Positions 1-4,672 of a stretch of 8,178 bases of DNA are shown here, piece by piece. Location of the stretch: the NCBI GenBank assembly GCA_009777435.1, contig WRLW01000061.1, positions 1-8,178 of the forward strand, in the 5' to 3' direction. Made by a program: the position numbers and the translations under genes. Under the pieces are notes generated by a model. That model ran no database searches and was not told the origin of the DNA. It saw only the letters and a list, made by a program, of their open reading frames with translations. The DNA comes from Oscillospiraceae bacterium (GTDB lineage: Bacteria > Bacillota > Clostridia > Oscillospirales > UBA929). The stretch's first letter is position 1, and the number at the start of each line of letters is the position of its first letter.

Positions 1-1
1 G

Positions 2-310
2 GCACAGGCGCCGCCCGTCCCCGCTCCCATCCCCATCCCCGTTCCCGAGCCGCCGCCCGACCCGCAGGCGCGCGAGCAGGCGCGCGGCGCAGTCATCAAG
101 GCGCGTGAGGTCAAGCAAATTGCCAATAATGAGAAACCCAAGCCGTCGCGCCTGTCCGACCGCGACAAGGAGGCGCTTGGGCGTCTGGCCACCAAGCCGC
201 AGAAGGTGCGCTTTTTGATGAGCCGCGGCCTATCCGTCGAGGAAGTGGCGCGCGAGCTTGATATCGGCAAGGGCGAGATTCTTCTGATCGCCGACCTCGA
301 CAAAACGTGA
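2..310 (+). CDS. SwrB/YlxL-like (DUF6115-type) protein, C-terminal part; 5' end outside window
   Basis: This reading frame is open from the left edge to a TGA at 308-310, so only the last 102 residues are seen. It begins with a proline-rich linker of alternating P with A/I/V (visible residues about 3-21). A charged helical stretch follows (about 22-70), then a helix-turn-helix-like end with the core GLSVEEVARELDIGKGEI (about 77-92) and a hydrophobic last strand, LLIADL. That end, with its 'GKGE' turn, is what I recall from the SwrB/YlxL and DUF6115 family of Firmicutes, whose members usually have an N-terminal membrane helix (not visible here) and often sit at the end of flagellar/chemotaxis operons. 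The family call is from memory of the motif. Its 3' end overlaps the opposing M23 gene by 81 bp. Confidence 0.7.
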   Translation, partial: AQAPPVPAPIPIPVPEPPPDPQAREQARGAVIKAREVKQIANNEKPKPSRLSDRDKEALGRLATKPQKVRFLMSRGLSVEEVARELDIGKGEILLIADLDKT

Positions 311-1348
311 CCGCGTTTCCTCAAAGGCGTATGTCCGGTGGTATTCTTTATTTTCATCGCGGTACACGGCGCTCCTGTTGTGCGACAGCAGGCGCGTTAT
401 GGCATACATGTCTATCCATATCTCGCCCGAGCCCTCTTTTTGAGACTCGTCGAATATGAGCTGCATACCGATGTGCAGATGCGGATCCTCTATGTTGTTA
501 ACGTCCTCGGCCAAGCTGTAGCCGGTGCGTCCCATATACCCGATCACGTCGCCGGCCGTCACGGTCTCGCCCTTTTCCACCGACGCGTGGTAAGGGCGGC
601 CGCGGCGCATGTGCGCGTAGTAGTAATACCGCTTGCCGTCGAAGCTGCGTATGCCGACGCGCCAGCCGCCGTATTGGTTCCAGCCCAGCTCCTCAACCGT
701 GCCGGATTCGACGGCTATGATGGGCGTGCCGACGCTGCCCATCAGGTCGTGGCCCAGATGCCTGCGCCTGTATCCGTATGTGCGGCTGACCCCGAAGTCG
801 TCGTAGTCGTTGTAGTAATAGCCCTTCGCGACGGGCGAGAACGCTTTCAGCCCGTAGCGCTCCTGCCAGACCTTTTCACCGTCCGGGCCTTCGGTTTGCA
901 CCCTGTAGCCGCCCACGAAGCCGCCCAGAACGGCCGTGTAAGCCTCCATGTAATACCCGAAATTTTTCATGTCGCATGTTATGGACTCGATGGTCTCGCC
1001 CGCGTCGAGCCGCGCGGTCAGGGCGGTCAGGTCTTTTTCGCGGCAGCGCTTGAAATCGCCGCCGTATTTTGCGCCGAGATAGGCCAGAAGCCCGATCCAG
1101 TCATAGGCCGCGCCGTCGCCGCCGCCGCCCTGCACATGGCGCGAGCCCACGTCGAGGTCGAGCGTTTTTTTCAGCAACCAATAGGGCGGCGTGAAATCCA
1201 CCCACTTGATAAAGCCGTCCTTCGCGCTCACGTCAACGGCGTCCCGCCCCGCGCCCATACCGCCCCGCGCGGCCAGCGCGAAGAACAGCGCGGCCAGCGC
1301 AAAGGCCGCAAGCGCGGCGGCCGGCAGGCGCCGCGGTCTGATAACCAT
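230..1348 (-). CDS. M23 (LytM-type) metallopeptidase, membrane-anchored or secreted
   Basis: Predicted zinc peptidase of the M23 family, which cleaves peptide cross-bridges in peptidoglycan outside the membrane. The chosen ATG (1348-1346) gives 372 aa and places a basic start (MVIRPRR) before a hydrophobic segment (about residues 9-27), a signal anchor or signal peptide. A GGGGG run sits about 11 nt upstream; the frame is open further upstream but that extension has no membrane or peptidase character. The catalytic domain spans about 185-300: the first zinc motif is HLGHD (H197, D201), there is a conserved YAH (H247), and the HxH motif is HLH (H290, H292). The approximately 150 residues before it are family-specific and of unknown role. 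The last 26 residues are encoded antisense to the convergent SwrB-like gene and look like a read-on tail, because the family-like part seems to end near residue 345. No paired promoter was recognised. Confidence 0.9.
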   Translation of the reverse strand: MVIRPRRLPAAALAAFALAALFFALAARGGMGAGRDAVDVSAKDGFIKWVDFTPPYWLLKKTLDLDVGSRHVQGGGGDGAAYDWIGLLAYLGAKYGGDFKRCREKDLTALTARLDAGETIESITCDMKNFGYYMEAYTAVLGGFVGGYRVQTEGPDGEKVWQERYGLKAFSPVAKGYYYNDYDDFGVSRTYGYRRRHLGHDLMGSVGTPIIAVESGTVEELGWNQYGGWRVGIRSFDGKRYYYYAHMRRGRPYHASVEKGETVTAGDVIGYMGRTGYSLAEDVNNIEDPHLHIGMQLIFDESQKEGSGEIWIDMYAITRLLSHNRSAVYRDENKEYHRTYAFEETRSRFVEVGDQKNLALADIKLARHFLDG

Positions 1349-1475
1349 AAGCAAATCCGCCCCCACGGTAAAACATGTACTAAGTATATGGGGGCCGCTC
1401 CGGGGCAAGACCGCCTTTTTTGTCCGCGCCGCGTTTTGTTTACAAATAGTTCTTTCATTTGACCCGAAACAGGAG

Positions 1476-1481
1476 TATAAT
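1476..1481 (+). promoter_or_regulatory. Probable sigma-A -10 box (TATAAT) for the 134-aa gene
   Basis: A perfect TATAAT lies 33 nt before the TTG start of the small acidic protein, giving a predicted transcript start near 1488. No good -35 is present at 16-18 bp (the hexamer at 1453-1458 is TTTCAT). A TTGACC at 1459-1464 is too close (11 bp). The call rests on the -10 alone and on its place in the divergent gap. Confidence 0.45.
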
Positions 1482-1497
1482 AAGGGCCGTGTTCTGC

Positions 1498-1504
1498 GGG
1501 GAGG
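1498..1504 (+). promoter_or_regulatory. Ribosome binding site GGGGAGG that fixes a TTG start
   Basis: A strong Shine-Dalgarno sequence 10 nt before TTG 1515. The frame stays open far upstream (to about 1191), but that part is antisense to the M23 gene and lies before the -10 box, so this site decides the start. Confidence 0.7.
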
Positions 1505-1514
1505 TCGGGTAGAT

Positions 1515-1919
1515 TTGAATATTGAGCTAACGCGCAAGCAGTTCCGGCGGCTGCTCGACATGGCCTATATCGGCAACTGGGTGCTGAACGCCATGCGCGG
1601 CGACGACCGGCTTACGGATTACGACGACGTTGAGTCGCTGCTGTTCGGCATGTGCGCCGCAAACGGCATGGAATCGCTGTGCCGGCACGTTACGCCGGGC
1701 GGCTGCGAGCCGTCGCGCGCGTTTGCCGAGGGCGGCATCCACGAGGCCATAATGGAATATGAGGACACCGTGTTTTTCGAGATACTGGCCGAGGAGCTGG
1801 CGCGCCGCGACCTCGAAATGGAGGCCTCCGACGACGCGGAGCTGCTCAACGAGCGCATATCCGCCTATATCGCCGAATTCGAGCGCAACGGCACGGATAA
1901 TATAAGCCTTGAGCTGTAA
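1515..1919 (+). CDS. Conserved small acidic protein of unknown function (134 aa)
   Basis: Function not recognised. Starting at TTG 1515 it begins MNIELTRKQFRRLLDMAY and is predicted almost wholly helical and acidic, with no signal peptide or membrane segment. The C-terminal half carries a motif around residues 82-100 (YEDTVFFEILAEELARRDL) that I recall as typical of a widespread hypothetical family in clostridia, where a Y-x-D-x-x-F/W-x-E-L-x-x-R-L-A-R-R-D-L pattern recurs. Two cysteines (C56, C64) and H58 lie close together mid-protein (residues 56-64), but no metal site can be claimed. It is divergent from the M23 gene with its own -10 box and leader of roughly 27 nt, so it is probably transcribed alone. 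No terminator follows; REP-like repeats begin 16 nt after its stop. Confidence 0.75.
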   Translation: MNIELTRKQFRRLLDMAYIGNWVLNAMRGDDRLTDYDDVESLLFGMCAANGMESLCRHVTPGGCEPSRAFAEGGIHEAIMEYEDTVFFEILAEELARRDLEMEASDDAELLNERISAYIAEFERNGTDNISLEL

Positions 1920-1934
1920 AGGGCAACCACCCCC

Positions 1935-2105
1935 GGACGCGCAATGTGTACCCCCCCGTAGGGACGCACAGTGTGCGTCCGTGGTTTATTTTACCGCACG
2001 CGCACGGGGTACGGGGAAACGCGGACGCGCAATGCGCGCCCCTACAAGGGGAACGTACGGGGGCGTGGTGTGCGTGGTCGTAGGGACGACCGCCCCGGTC
2101 GTCCG
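1935..2105. repeat. Cluster of four REP-like hairpin units in alternating orientation
   Basis: Four related 23-26 nt units: unit 1 at 1935-1957 (-, decayed), unit 2 at 1958-1981 (+), unit 3 at 2023-2045 (-), unit 4 at 2080-2105 (+). In + orientation each starts GTAGGG and ends in GTCC or close to it, with 9-nt inverted arms. Unit 2 arms are GGACGCACA/TGTGCGTCC (loop 1 nt). Unit 3 arms are GGACGCGCA/TGCGCGCCC (one mismatch). Unit 4 arms are GGACGACCG/CGGTCGTCC (loop 3 nt). The outer part (GTAGGGACG) is constant, while the inner bases differ between units yet still pair. No transposase is present, so these would be non-autonomous intergenic elements. An open frame running through this stretch is an artefact of GC-rich repeat sequence. 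Confidence 0.75.
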
Positions 2106-2128
2106 CCGTGTGGTGTGGTTCGTGGGTG

Positions 2129-2157
2129 TTGACAATATAAATCGCATATGCTATAAT
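2129..2157 (+). promoter_or_regulatory. Consensus sigma-A promoter P1 of the three-gene cassette
   Basis: TTGACA (2129-2134), a 17-bp spacer and TATAAT (2152-2157), all exact consensus, plus a TG one base upstream of the -10 (2149-2150; extended -10). The predicted transcript starts near 2164 and has a leader of about 190 nt that crosses P2 and the hairpin at 2284-2304. Confidence 0.85.
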
Positions 2158-2201
2158 AAATGTGCACCTTTGGCTCGGGGGCGGTTATTTTCGTTTAATT
2201 T

Positions 2202-2229
2202 CGCGGATAAATCGATTGACATATCCGCG
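2202..2229. promoter_or_regulatory. Candidate operator: inverted repeat CGCGGATA-N12-TATCCGCG
   Basis: A perfect 8-bp inverted repeat (2202-2209 and 2222-2229) encloses the -35 box of promoter P2 (2216-2221). Its placement fits a dimeric repressor that blocks RNA polymerase at P2. In a P1 transcript it could also fold into a stem with a 12-nt loop, but no T-run follows, so a terminator is unlikely. The regulator is unknown. Confidence 0.5.
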
Positions 2230-2244
2230 TAACTATATTATACT
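2216..2244 (+). promoter_or_regulatory. Sigma-A promoter P2 of the three-gene cassette
   Basis: TTGACA (2216-2221), a 17-bp spacer and TATACT (2239-2244, five of six consensus). The predicted transcript starts near 2251, about 100 nt before the first start codon. It lies 87 bp downstream of P1 in the same direction, and its -35 is framed by the inverted repeat 2202-2229. Confidence 0.75.
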
Positions 2245-2274
2245 TGATTTTACCAAAGCCCTTCAATTATGATA

Positions 2275-2304
2275 AAAAACGCGGCCAGGCCTTACGCGCC
2301 TGGC
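2275..2304. other. Leader hairpin, terminator-like on the minus strand
   Basis: Perfect 7-bp stem GCCAGGC (2284-2290) / GCCTGGC (2298-2304) with a 7-nt loop, preceded by A6 then CGCG. On the + strand there is no T-run after it, so it is not a normal terminator for the cassette. Read on the - strand the stem is followed by CGCG and T6, but no minus-strand gene reads into it. It shares the AAAAAACGCG lead-in and a CTTAC in the loop region with the real terminator at 4115-4151, so it may be a decayed relative or a structured 5' leader. Confidence 0.4.
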
Positions 2305-2353
2305 AAAATTGACGATTTCTCAGCCCCAACACATAGTAATTGGAGCGATACAT

Positions 2354-2566
2354 ATGAAAAGCGGGGACGCTCTCTTCCCGAACGTTTTTAGGGCCGGCGC
2401 CGACGACAGCCACATAGTCATAGAATTCGGACAAGCCGCCACAGGCTCGGACAAGCCTTCGGACGACGACGTAAAGATCCTGAGCCGCATCGTCTTAGCG
2501 CCGGAGCAAGTGCTTCCGCTGACGCTCTGCCTTGTTACCGAAGGGGCGAGATATAATGAAGAGTAA
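2354..2566 (+). CDS. DUF3467-like small protein (70 aa), first gene of the cassette
   Basis: Function unknown. ATG 2354 is chosen because GGAG (2342-2345) lies 8 nt upstream; an in-frame TTG at 2309 has no such site and would start inside the leader. The protein has the layout I associate with DUF3467: an early strand ending in FGQ (IVIEFGQ, residues 21-27), a variable acidic linker (28-40), then a strand and helix ILSRIVLAPEQVLPLTLCLV (42-61) and a final ARYNEE, matching the family's usual 'R-V-x-x-S-P-E-x-A-K ... L ... Y-E' ending. The family normally runs about 90-110 aa, so this copy is short. The motif match is by eye. It overlaps the next gene by 11 nt, which implies coupled translation. 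Confidence 0.7.
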   Translation: MKSGDALFPNVFRAGADDSHIVIEFGQAATGSDKPSDDDVKILSRIVLAPEQVLPLTLCLVTEGARYNEE

Positions 2567-3146
2567 AAAGACAAGTAACTATATGCTGGACGTAACCGCG
2601 AAAATACATGTAGATTCCATGAGCGCCGACCGCAAACACATGCGACGGATAACCGGCTTGCGTGATTTTGAGGTTCGTCAGGATCTACTGATGACAAGGC
2701 AACCGTTTGCGATTAAGATCCCCCCCGACATATTTCCGCCGTGGATGAATAAACTACTTGATAAGAGCGCGAATCGTCTTATCGGGGAGGAGTTTATTCT
2801 GGACATGGAGCAGTACCGGCTTGAGATAATCGGCGGAGCTTGGGAAAATGTTTCTTATGACGAGAAGCGTTTTATTTCGCATGTGCTGAAAATCGAGGAT
2901 GTCCGCGAAATCTGTCTTGTCCGTGAGATGGGATTTGCCGACGTCTGGATAGTGTTCTCCGAATTAAGCTGCGAAAGAGAGCTTGAAATCATCGCGTATT
3001 GCAATGAGTTCCTTGACGGCAGAGCTGAAAACGACCCCCAAGCGCCTAAAATAGATTTTTTGGTCTTAACCCCGGAAAACTTTACGGGAGACGTTCCCTT
3101 CCCCTCCATTCATATCAGGAGAGGGGGAGCCGGTGATGCCGACTAA
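2556..3146 (+). CDS. Unrecognised alpha/beta protein (196 aa), second gene of the cassette
   Basis: No family recognised. ATG 2556 is preceded by AGGGG (about 9 nt away) and sits inside the end of the previous gene. The N-terminal half (about 1-110) is mixed, with a conserved-looking stretch TGLRDFEVRQDLLMTRQPFAIKIP split between residues 33-56. The C-terminal part (about 116-175) reads as strand-strand-helix-strand: REICLVREM, then ADVWIVFSE (128-136), a helix (ERELEIIAYCNEFL) and KIDFLVLTP (165-173). This pattern recalls small alpha/beta proteins encoded next to HEPN genes, and loosely a nucleotidyltransferase fold. However, the G-S...D-x-D active-site motif of MntA-type enzymes is absent. 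Two hand-counted 60-nt stretches (2701-2760 and 2881-2940) are 47% and 50% GC, clearly below the flanking genes. Ile codons are 6 ATA, 4 ATT and 8 ATC, unlike the ATA-rich DegV gene. Confidence 0.8.
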   Translation: MKSKKTSNYMLDVTAKIHVDSMSADRKHMRRITGLRDFEVRQDLLMTRQPFAIKIPPDIFPPWMNKLLDKSANRLIGEEFILDMEQYRLEIIGGAWENVSYDEKRFISHVLKIEDVREICLVREMGFADVWIVFSELSCERELEIIAYCNEFLDGRAENDPQAPKIDFLVLTPENFTGDVPFPSIHIRRGGAGDAD

Positions 3147-3501
3147 AAGGCTGCCCGTCGATGCCGTAGAGCATAAAAAAAAGTACAGGCGGAACAAGGA
3201 CTTTTTCACAAAAGGGGTAGATAAAAATGAATATCCCAATTGGTATGTCACAGCCATATTTTTTTCCGTGTACCATATGATTTGCGCGTATTACTATAAG
3301 ATTGGCGAGACCATTCCCAGATCCGGTCAGGACTTGCGTATAATCGATGATTTGAGAGGGATAAAGAGTGAAATCCAGTTTCTCGAAAAAAAGGTAAGGA
3401 TCGTATTATATGGGGGGCTTGACGTCAAGGCGAGGGATATCGGGGACGCCAAAGATATTTTTGAAGTCGTTGAAAGCTGTATGCTTAAAAAAATCAGCTG
3501 A
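3136..3501 (+). CDS. HEPN-like helical protein (121 aa), degenerate motif, third gene of the cassette
   Basis: All-helical protein resembling small HEPN-domain proteins. Residues 13-52 run H-x4-R-R-N-K-D-F-F, then EYPNWYVTAIFFSVYHMICA, matching the family pattern 'H..N..F.....pdW...A.FYAalH...A'. A proline-rich turn (PRSGQDLR, 61-68) and a last helix pair ending L-x-x-K-A-R (about 95-100) follow. Active HEPN RNases carry R-x4-6-H; I find no such spacing here, and the position where relatives often have S-H-x-x-R reads S-G-Q-D-L-R, so catalysis is doubtful. ATG 3136 has GGGGGAG 6 nt upstream; GTG 3133 directly before it is an alternative. The 11-nt overlap with the previous gene suggests coupling. 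GC is 40% by hand count over 3181-3420. Some HEPN proteins act in toxin-antitoxin or defence modules with an alpha/beta partner, but that role here is inference. Confidence 0.7.
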   Translation: MPTKRLPVDAVEHKKKYRRNKDFFTKGVDKNEYPNWYVTAIFFSVYHMICAYYYKIGETIPRSGQDLRIIDDLRGIKSEIQFLEKKVRIVLYGGLDVKARDIGDAKDIFEVVESCMLKKIS

Positions 3502-3519
3502 TATCGCGGGTGTCCGCTC

Positions 3520-3547
3520 TAAAGTTATGCCCCATTTGTAACGATAT
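3520..3547 (+). promoter_or_regulatory. Candidate sigma-D (FliA-type, flagellar) promoter
   Basis: TAAA (3520-3523), a 16-bp spacer and AACGATAT (3540-3547). The sigma-D consensus in Bacillus-type bacteria is TAAA-N15ish-GCCGATAT, so all four -35 bases and CGATAT of the -10 match. The predicted start near 3554 leaves a 24-nt leader with a strong ribosome site. No sigma-A promoter is evident in this 76-bp gap. Confidence 0.55.
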
Positions 3548-3564
3548 ATATTTCAAATCTGAAT

Positions 3565-3570
3565 GGAGGG
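3565..3570 (+). promoter_or_regulatory. Ribosome binding site GGAGGG for the 177-aa gene
   Basis: Lies 7 nt before ATG 3578. An in-frame ATG at 3563 overlaps this site and therefore cannot be the start. Confidence 0.8.
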
Positions 3571-3577
3571 AACCGAT

Positions 3578-4111
3578 ATGAGCATCAACGCAGGAGGCGT
3601 GGGCGGCGTCACGGGCTACAATTCATACGCCGCGTCAGGTAAACCGACCCCTAAGGAGCGCGTCGCTCCCGAGTACGCGGCCGACAAGGCGACCTTTGAA
3701 AAACTCTGGGCCGATTCCGAAAAGGCGTCACAGGCGCTGCGCGACATGGTGGAGAAGCTGCTCGGCACACAGAGCGGCGATGGTCAGGCTTTCTGGGCCA
3801 TCCGGGCGAACCCCGGAGCGTATAACATCGAGGTAGACCCCGAAACGGCCGCCAAGGCCGAGGAAATGATCGGCGAGGACGGCTTCTACGGCGTCGCCAA
3901 GACCACCGACCGCATCATAGAATTCGCGCGCGCGCTCGCCGGCGATTCCGCCGACGAAAAAACCATCGAAAATATGCGCTCGGGAGCGCAAAAAGGGTTT
4001 GACAAGGTAGCCCGCATCTTCGGAGGCTGGGACAAGCTGCCCGAGGTCACAAAGCAGACATACGACGCCGTTATGAAAGCGTTTGACGACTGGAAAGCGG
4101 AAGCGGCATAA
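3578..4111 (+). CDS. Conserved hypothetical protein (177 aa), probably flagellar-regulon
   Basis: Function unknown. A Gly/Ser/Tyr-rich flexible N-terminus (about residues 1-25) without signal peptide is followed by a soluble helical body. The C-terminal domain (about 97-174) has the order IGEDGFYGVAKTTDRIIEFA, MRSGAQKGF, FGGWDKLPEVTKQTYDAVM. This is the pattern I recall from DUF5610-like proteins and their clostridial relatives ('GyfGv.qTa.RI..FA ... G...F ... LPe.s..T'), some of which lie near flagellar genes; this assignment is from memory. Codon use suggests strong expression: Ile is ATC in 7 of 8 cases, the opposite of the ATA-rich DegV gene. A sigma-D-like promoter precedes it and an intrinsic terminator follows, so it looks like a one-gene unit. 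It is separate from the low-GC cassette upstream. Confidence 0.75.
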   Translation: MSINAGGVGGVTGYNSYAASGKPTPKERVAPEYAADKATFEKLWADSEKASQALRDMVEKLLGTQSGDGQAFWAIRANPGAYNIEVDPETAAKAEEMIGEDGFYGVAKTTDRIIEFARALAGDSADEKTIENMRSGAQKGFDKVARIFGGWDKLPEVTKQTYDAVMKAFDDWKAEAA

Positions 4112-4114
4112 GTA

Positions 4115-4151
4115 AAAAACGCGAGCCGGGGCTTACACCCCGGCCGTTTTT
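4115..4151 (+). terminator. Intrinsic terminator after the 177-aa gene
   Basis: Perfect 7-bp GC stem GCCGGGG (4125-4131) / CCCCGGC (4138-4144) with loop CTTACA, followed by CG and T5. The A-run and CG before the stem can pair with CG and the T-run after it around a 3-nt bulge, so it could also work in reverse. It begins just after the stop codon. Confidence 0.9.
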
Positions 4152-4178
4152 ATTATTATTTTCCGATGGGGAAGATAT

Positions 4179-4661
4179 ATGAAGCTGCTCGTACTCTCCG
4201 ATTCCCACCGCGATATCCAAAGGATGCGCTATGCCGCCGGACAGGCGCGGCCCGACGCCGTGCTGCACCTCGGCGACCATATAGGCGACGCGCGCGAGCT
4301 GTCAAGACACATGCCGGGCATTGATTTTTACATGGTCAGAGGCAACTGCGACTTTCAGGCCCCGGGACAGGACGAGCTGCTGTTAACGCTGGAGGGCGTG
4401 CGCATATACGCGGCCCACGGGCACGCGCACGGCGTTAAGGGCGGCCTTGAGACCATAGCCGCGCACGGGCGCCGCGTGGAGGCCGGGCTTGTGCTTTACG
4501 GGCACACGCATCAGGCGTCGGTGCGCCGCGCGCGCGGCGTGTGGCTCATGAACCCCGGCCAGACGGAGCGGCATGACTCAATACGCCCCGCGTCCTATGG
4601 CGTTGTGACCGTCAAGGACGGCGCGTTTGAGTGTGAGACAGTGTTCCTGCCGCCGCCCTAA
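4179..4661 (+). CDS. yfcE: YfcE/MJ0936-family metallophosphoesterase
   Basis: Predicted cytoplasmic phosphodiesterase with a two-metal site (Metallophos_2 type). All signature motifs are present and in order: DSH (D8, H10), GDH (G32-H34), GNCD (G55-D58), HGH (H80, H82), GHTH (G108-H111) and the closing NPG (125-127). The 160-aa length is normal for the family. Relatives hydrolyse model substrates such as bis-p-nitrophenyl phosphate, but the natural substrate is uncertain. The ATG is preceded by GGGGAAG (4168-4174). No promoter was recognised between the upstream terminator and the start; AT-rich sequence at 4147-4162 may contribute. Its TAA overlaps the stop of convergent dpaB by 3 nt (4659-4661). 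Confidence 0.93.
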   Translation: MKLLVLSDSHRDIQRMRYAAGQARPDAVLHLGDHIGDARELSRHMPGIDFYMVRGNCDFQAPGQDELLLTLEGVRIYAAHGHAHGVKGGLETIAAHGRRVEAGLVLYGHTHQASVRRARGVWLMNPGQTERHDSIRPASYGVVTVKDGAFECETVFLPPP

Positions 4662-4672
4662 AGGGCGGCGGC
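4649..4672. terminator. Palindrome holding both convergent stop codons; possible bidirectional terminator
   Basis: A perfect 11-bp inverted repeat GCCGCCGCCCT / AGGGCGGCGGC separated by AA. The stops of yfcE (TAA 4659-4661) and dpaB (TAG, 4660-4658) lie in its centre. There is no T-run on either strand, so it is not a standard intrinsic terminator; it may instead protect 3' ends or slow polymerase between convergent genes. Confidence 0.5.

Noticed and set aside
1435..1446. Palindrome TTTGT-TT-ACAAA in the M23/134-aa divergent gap
   Set aside because: Only 5-bp AT-rich arms; expected often by chance and not placed on a clear promoter.
338..1462. Long + frame (374 codons) opposite the M23 gene
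   Set aside because: It is the antisense shadow of a clear M23 peptidase with intact zinc motifs; the translated product is low-complexity Ala/Val/Arg/His without domains.
1909..2232. Open + frame of about 107 codons through the intergenic region
   Set aside because: It is made of GC-rich hairpin repeats and promoter sequence, starts inside the previous gene, has no ribosome site and ends inside promoter P2.
2556..3501. Classical MntA-HepT (nucleotidyltransferase/HEPN) toxin-antitoxin pair
   Set aside because: The 196-aa protein lacks the GS...DxD catalytic motif and the HEPN-like partner lacks R-x4-6-H, so the named system cannot be claimed.
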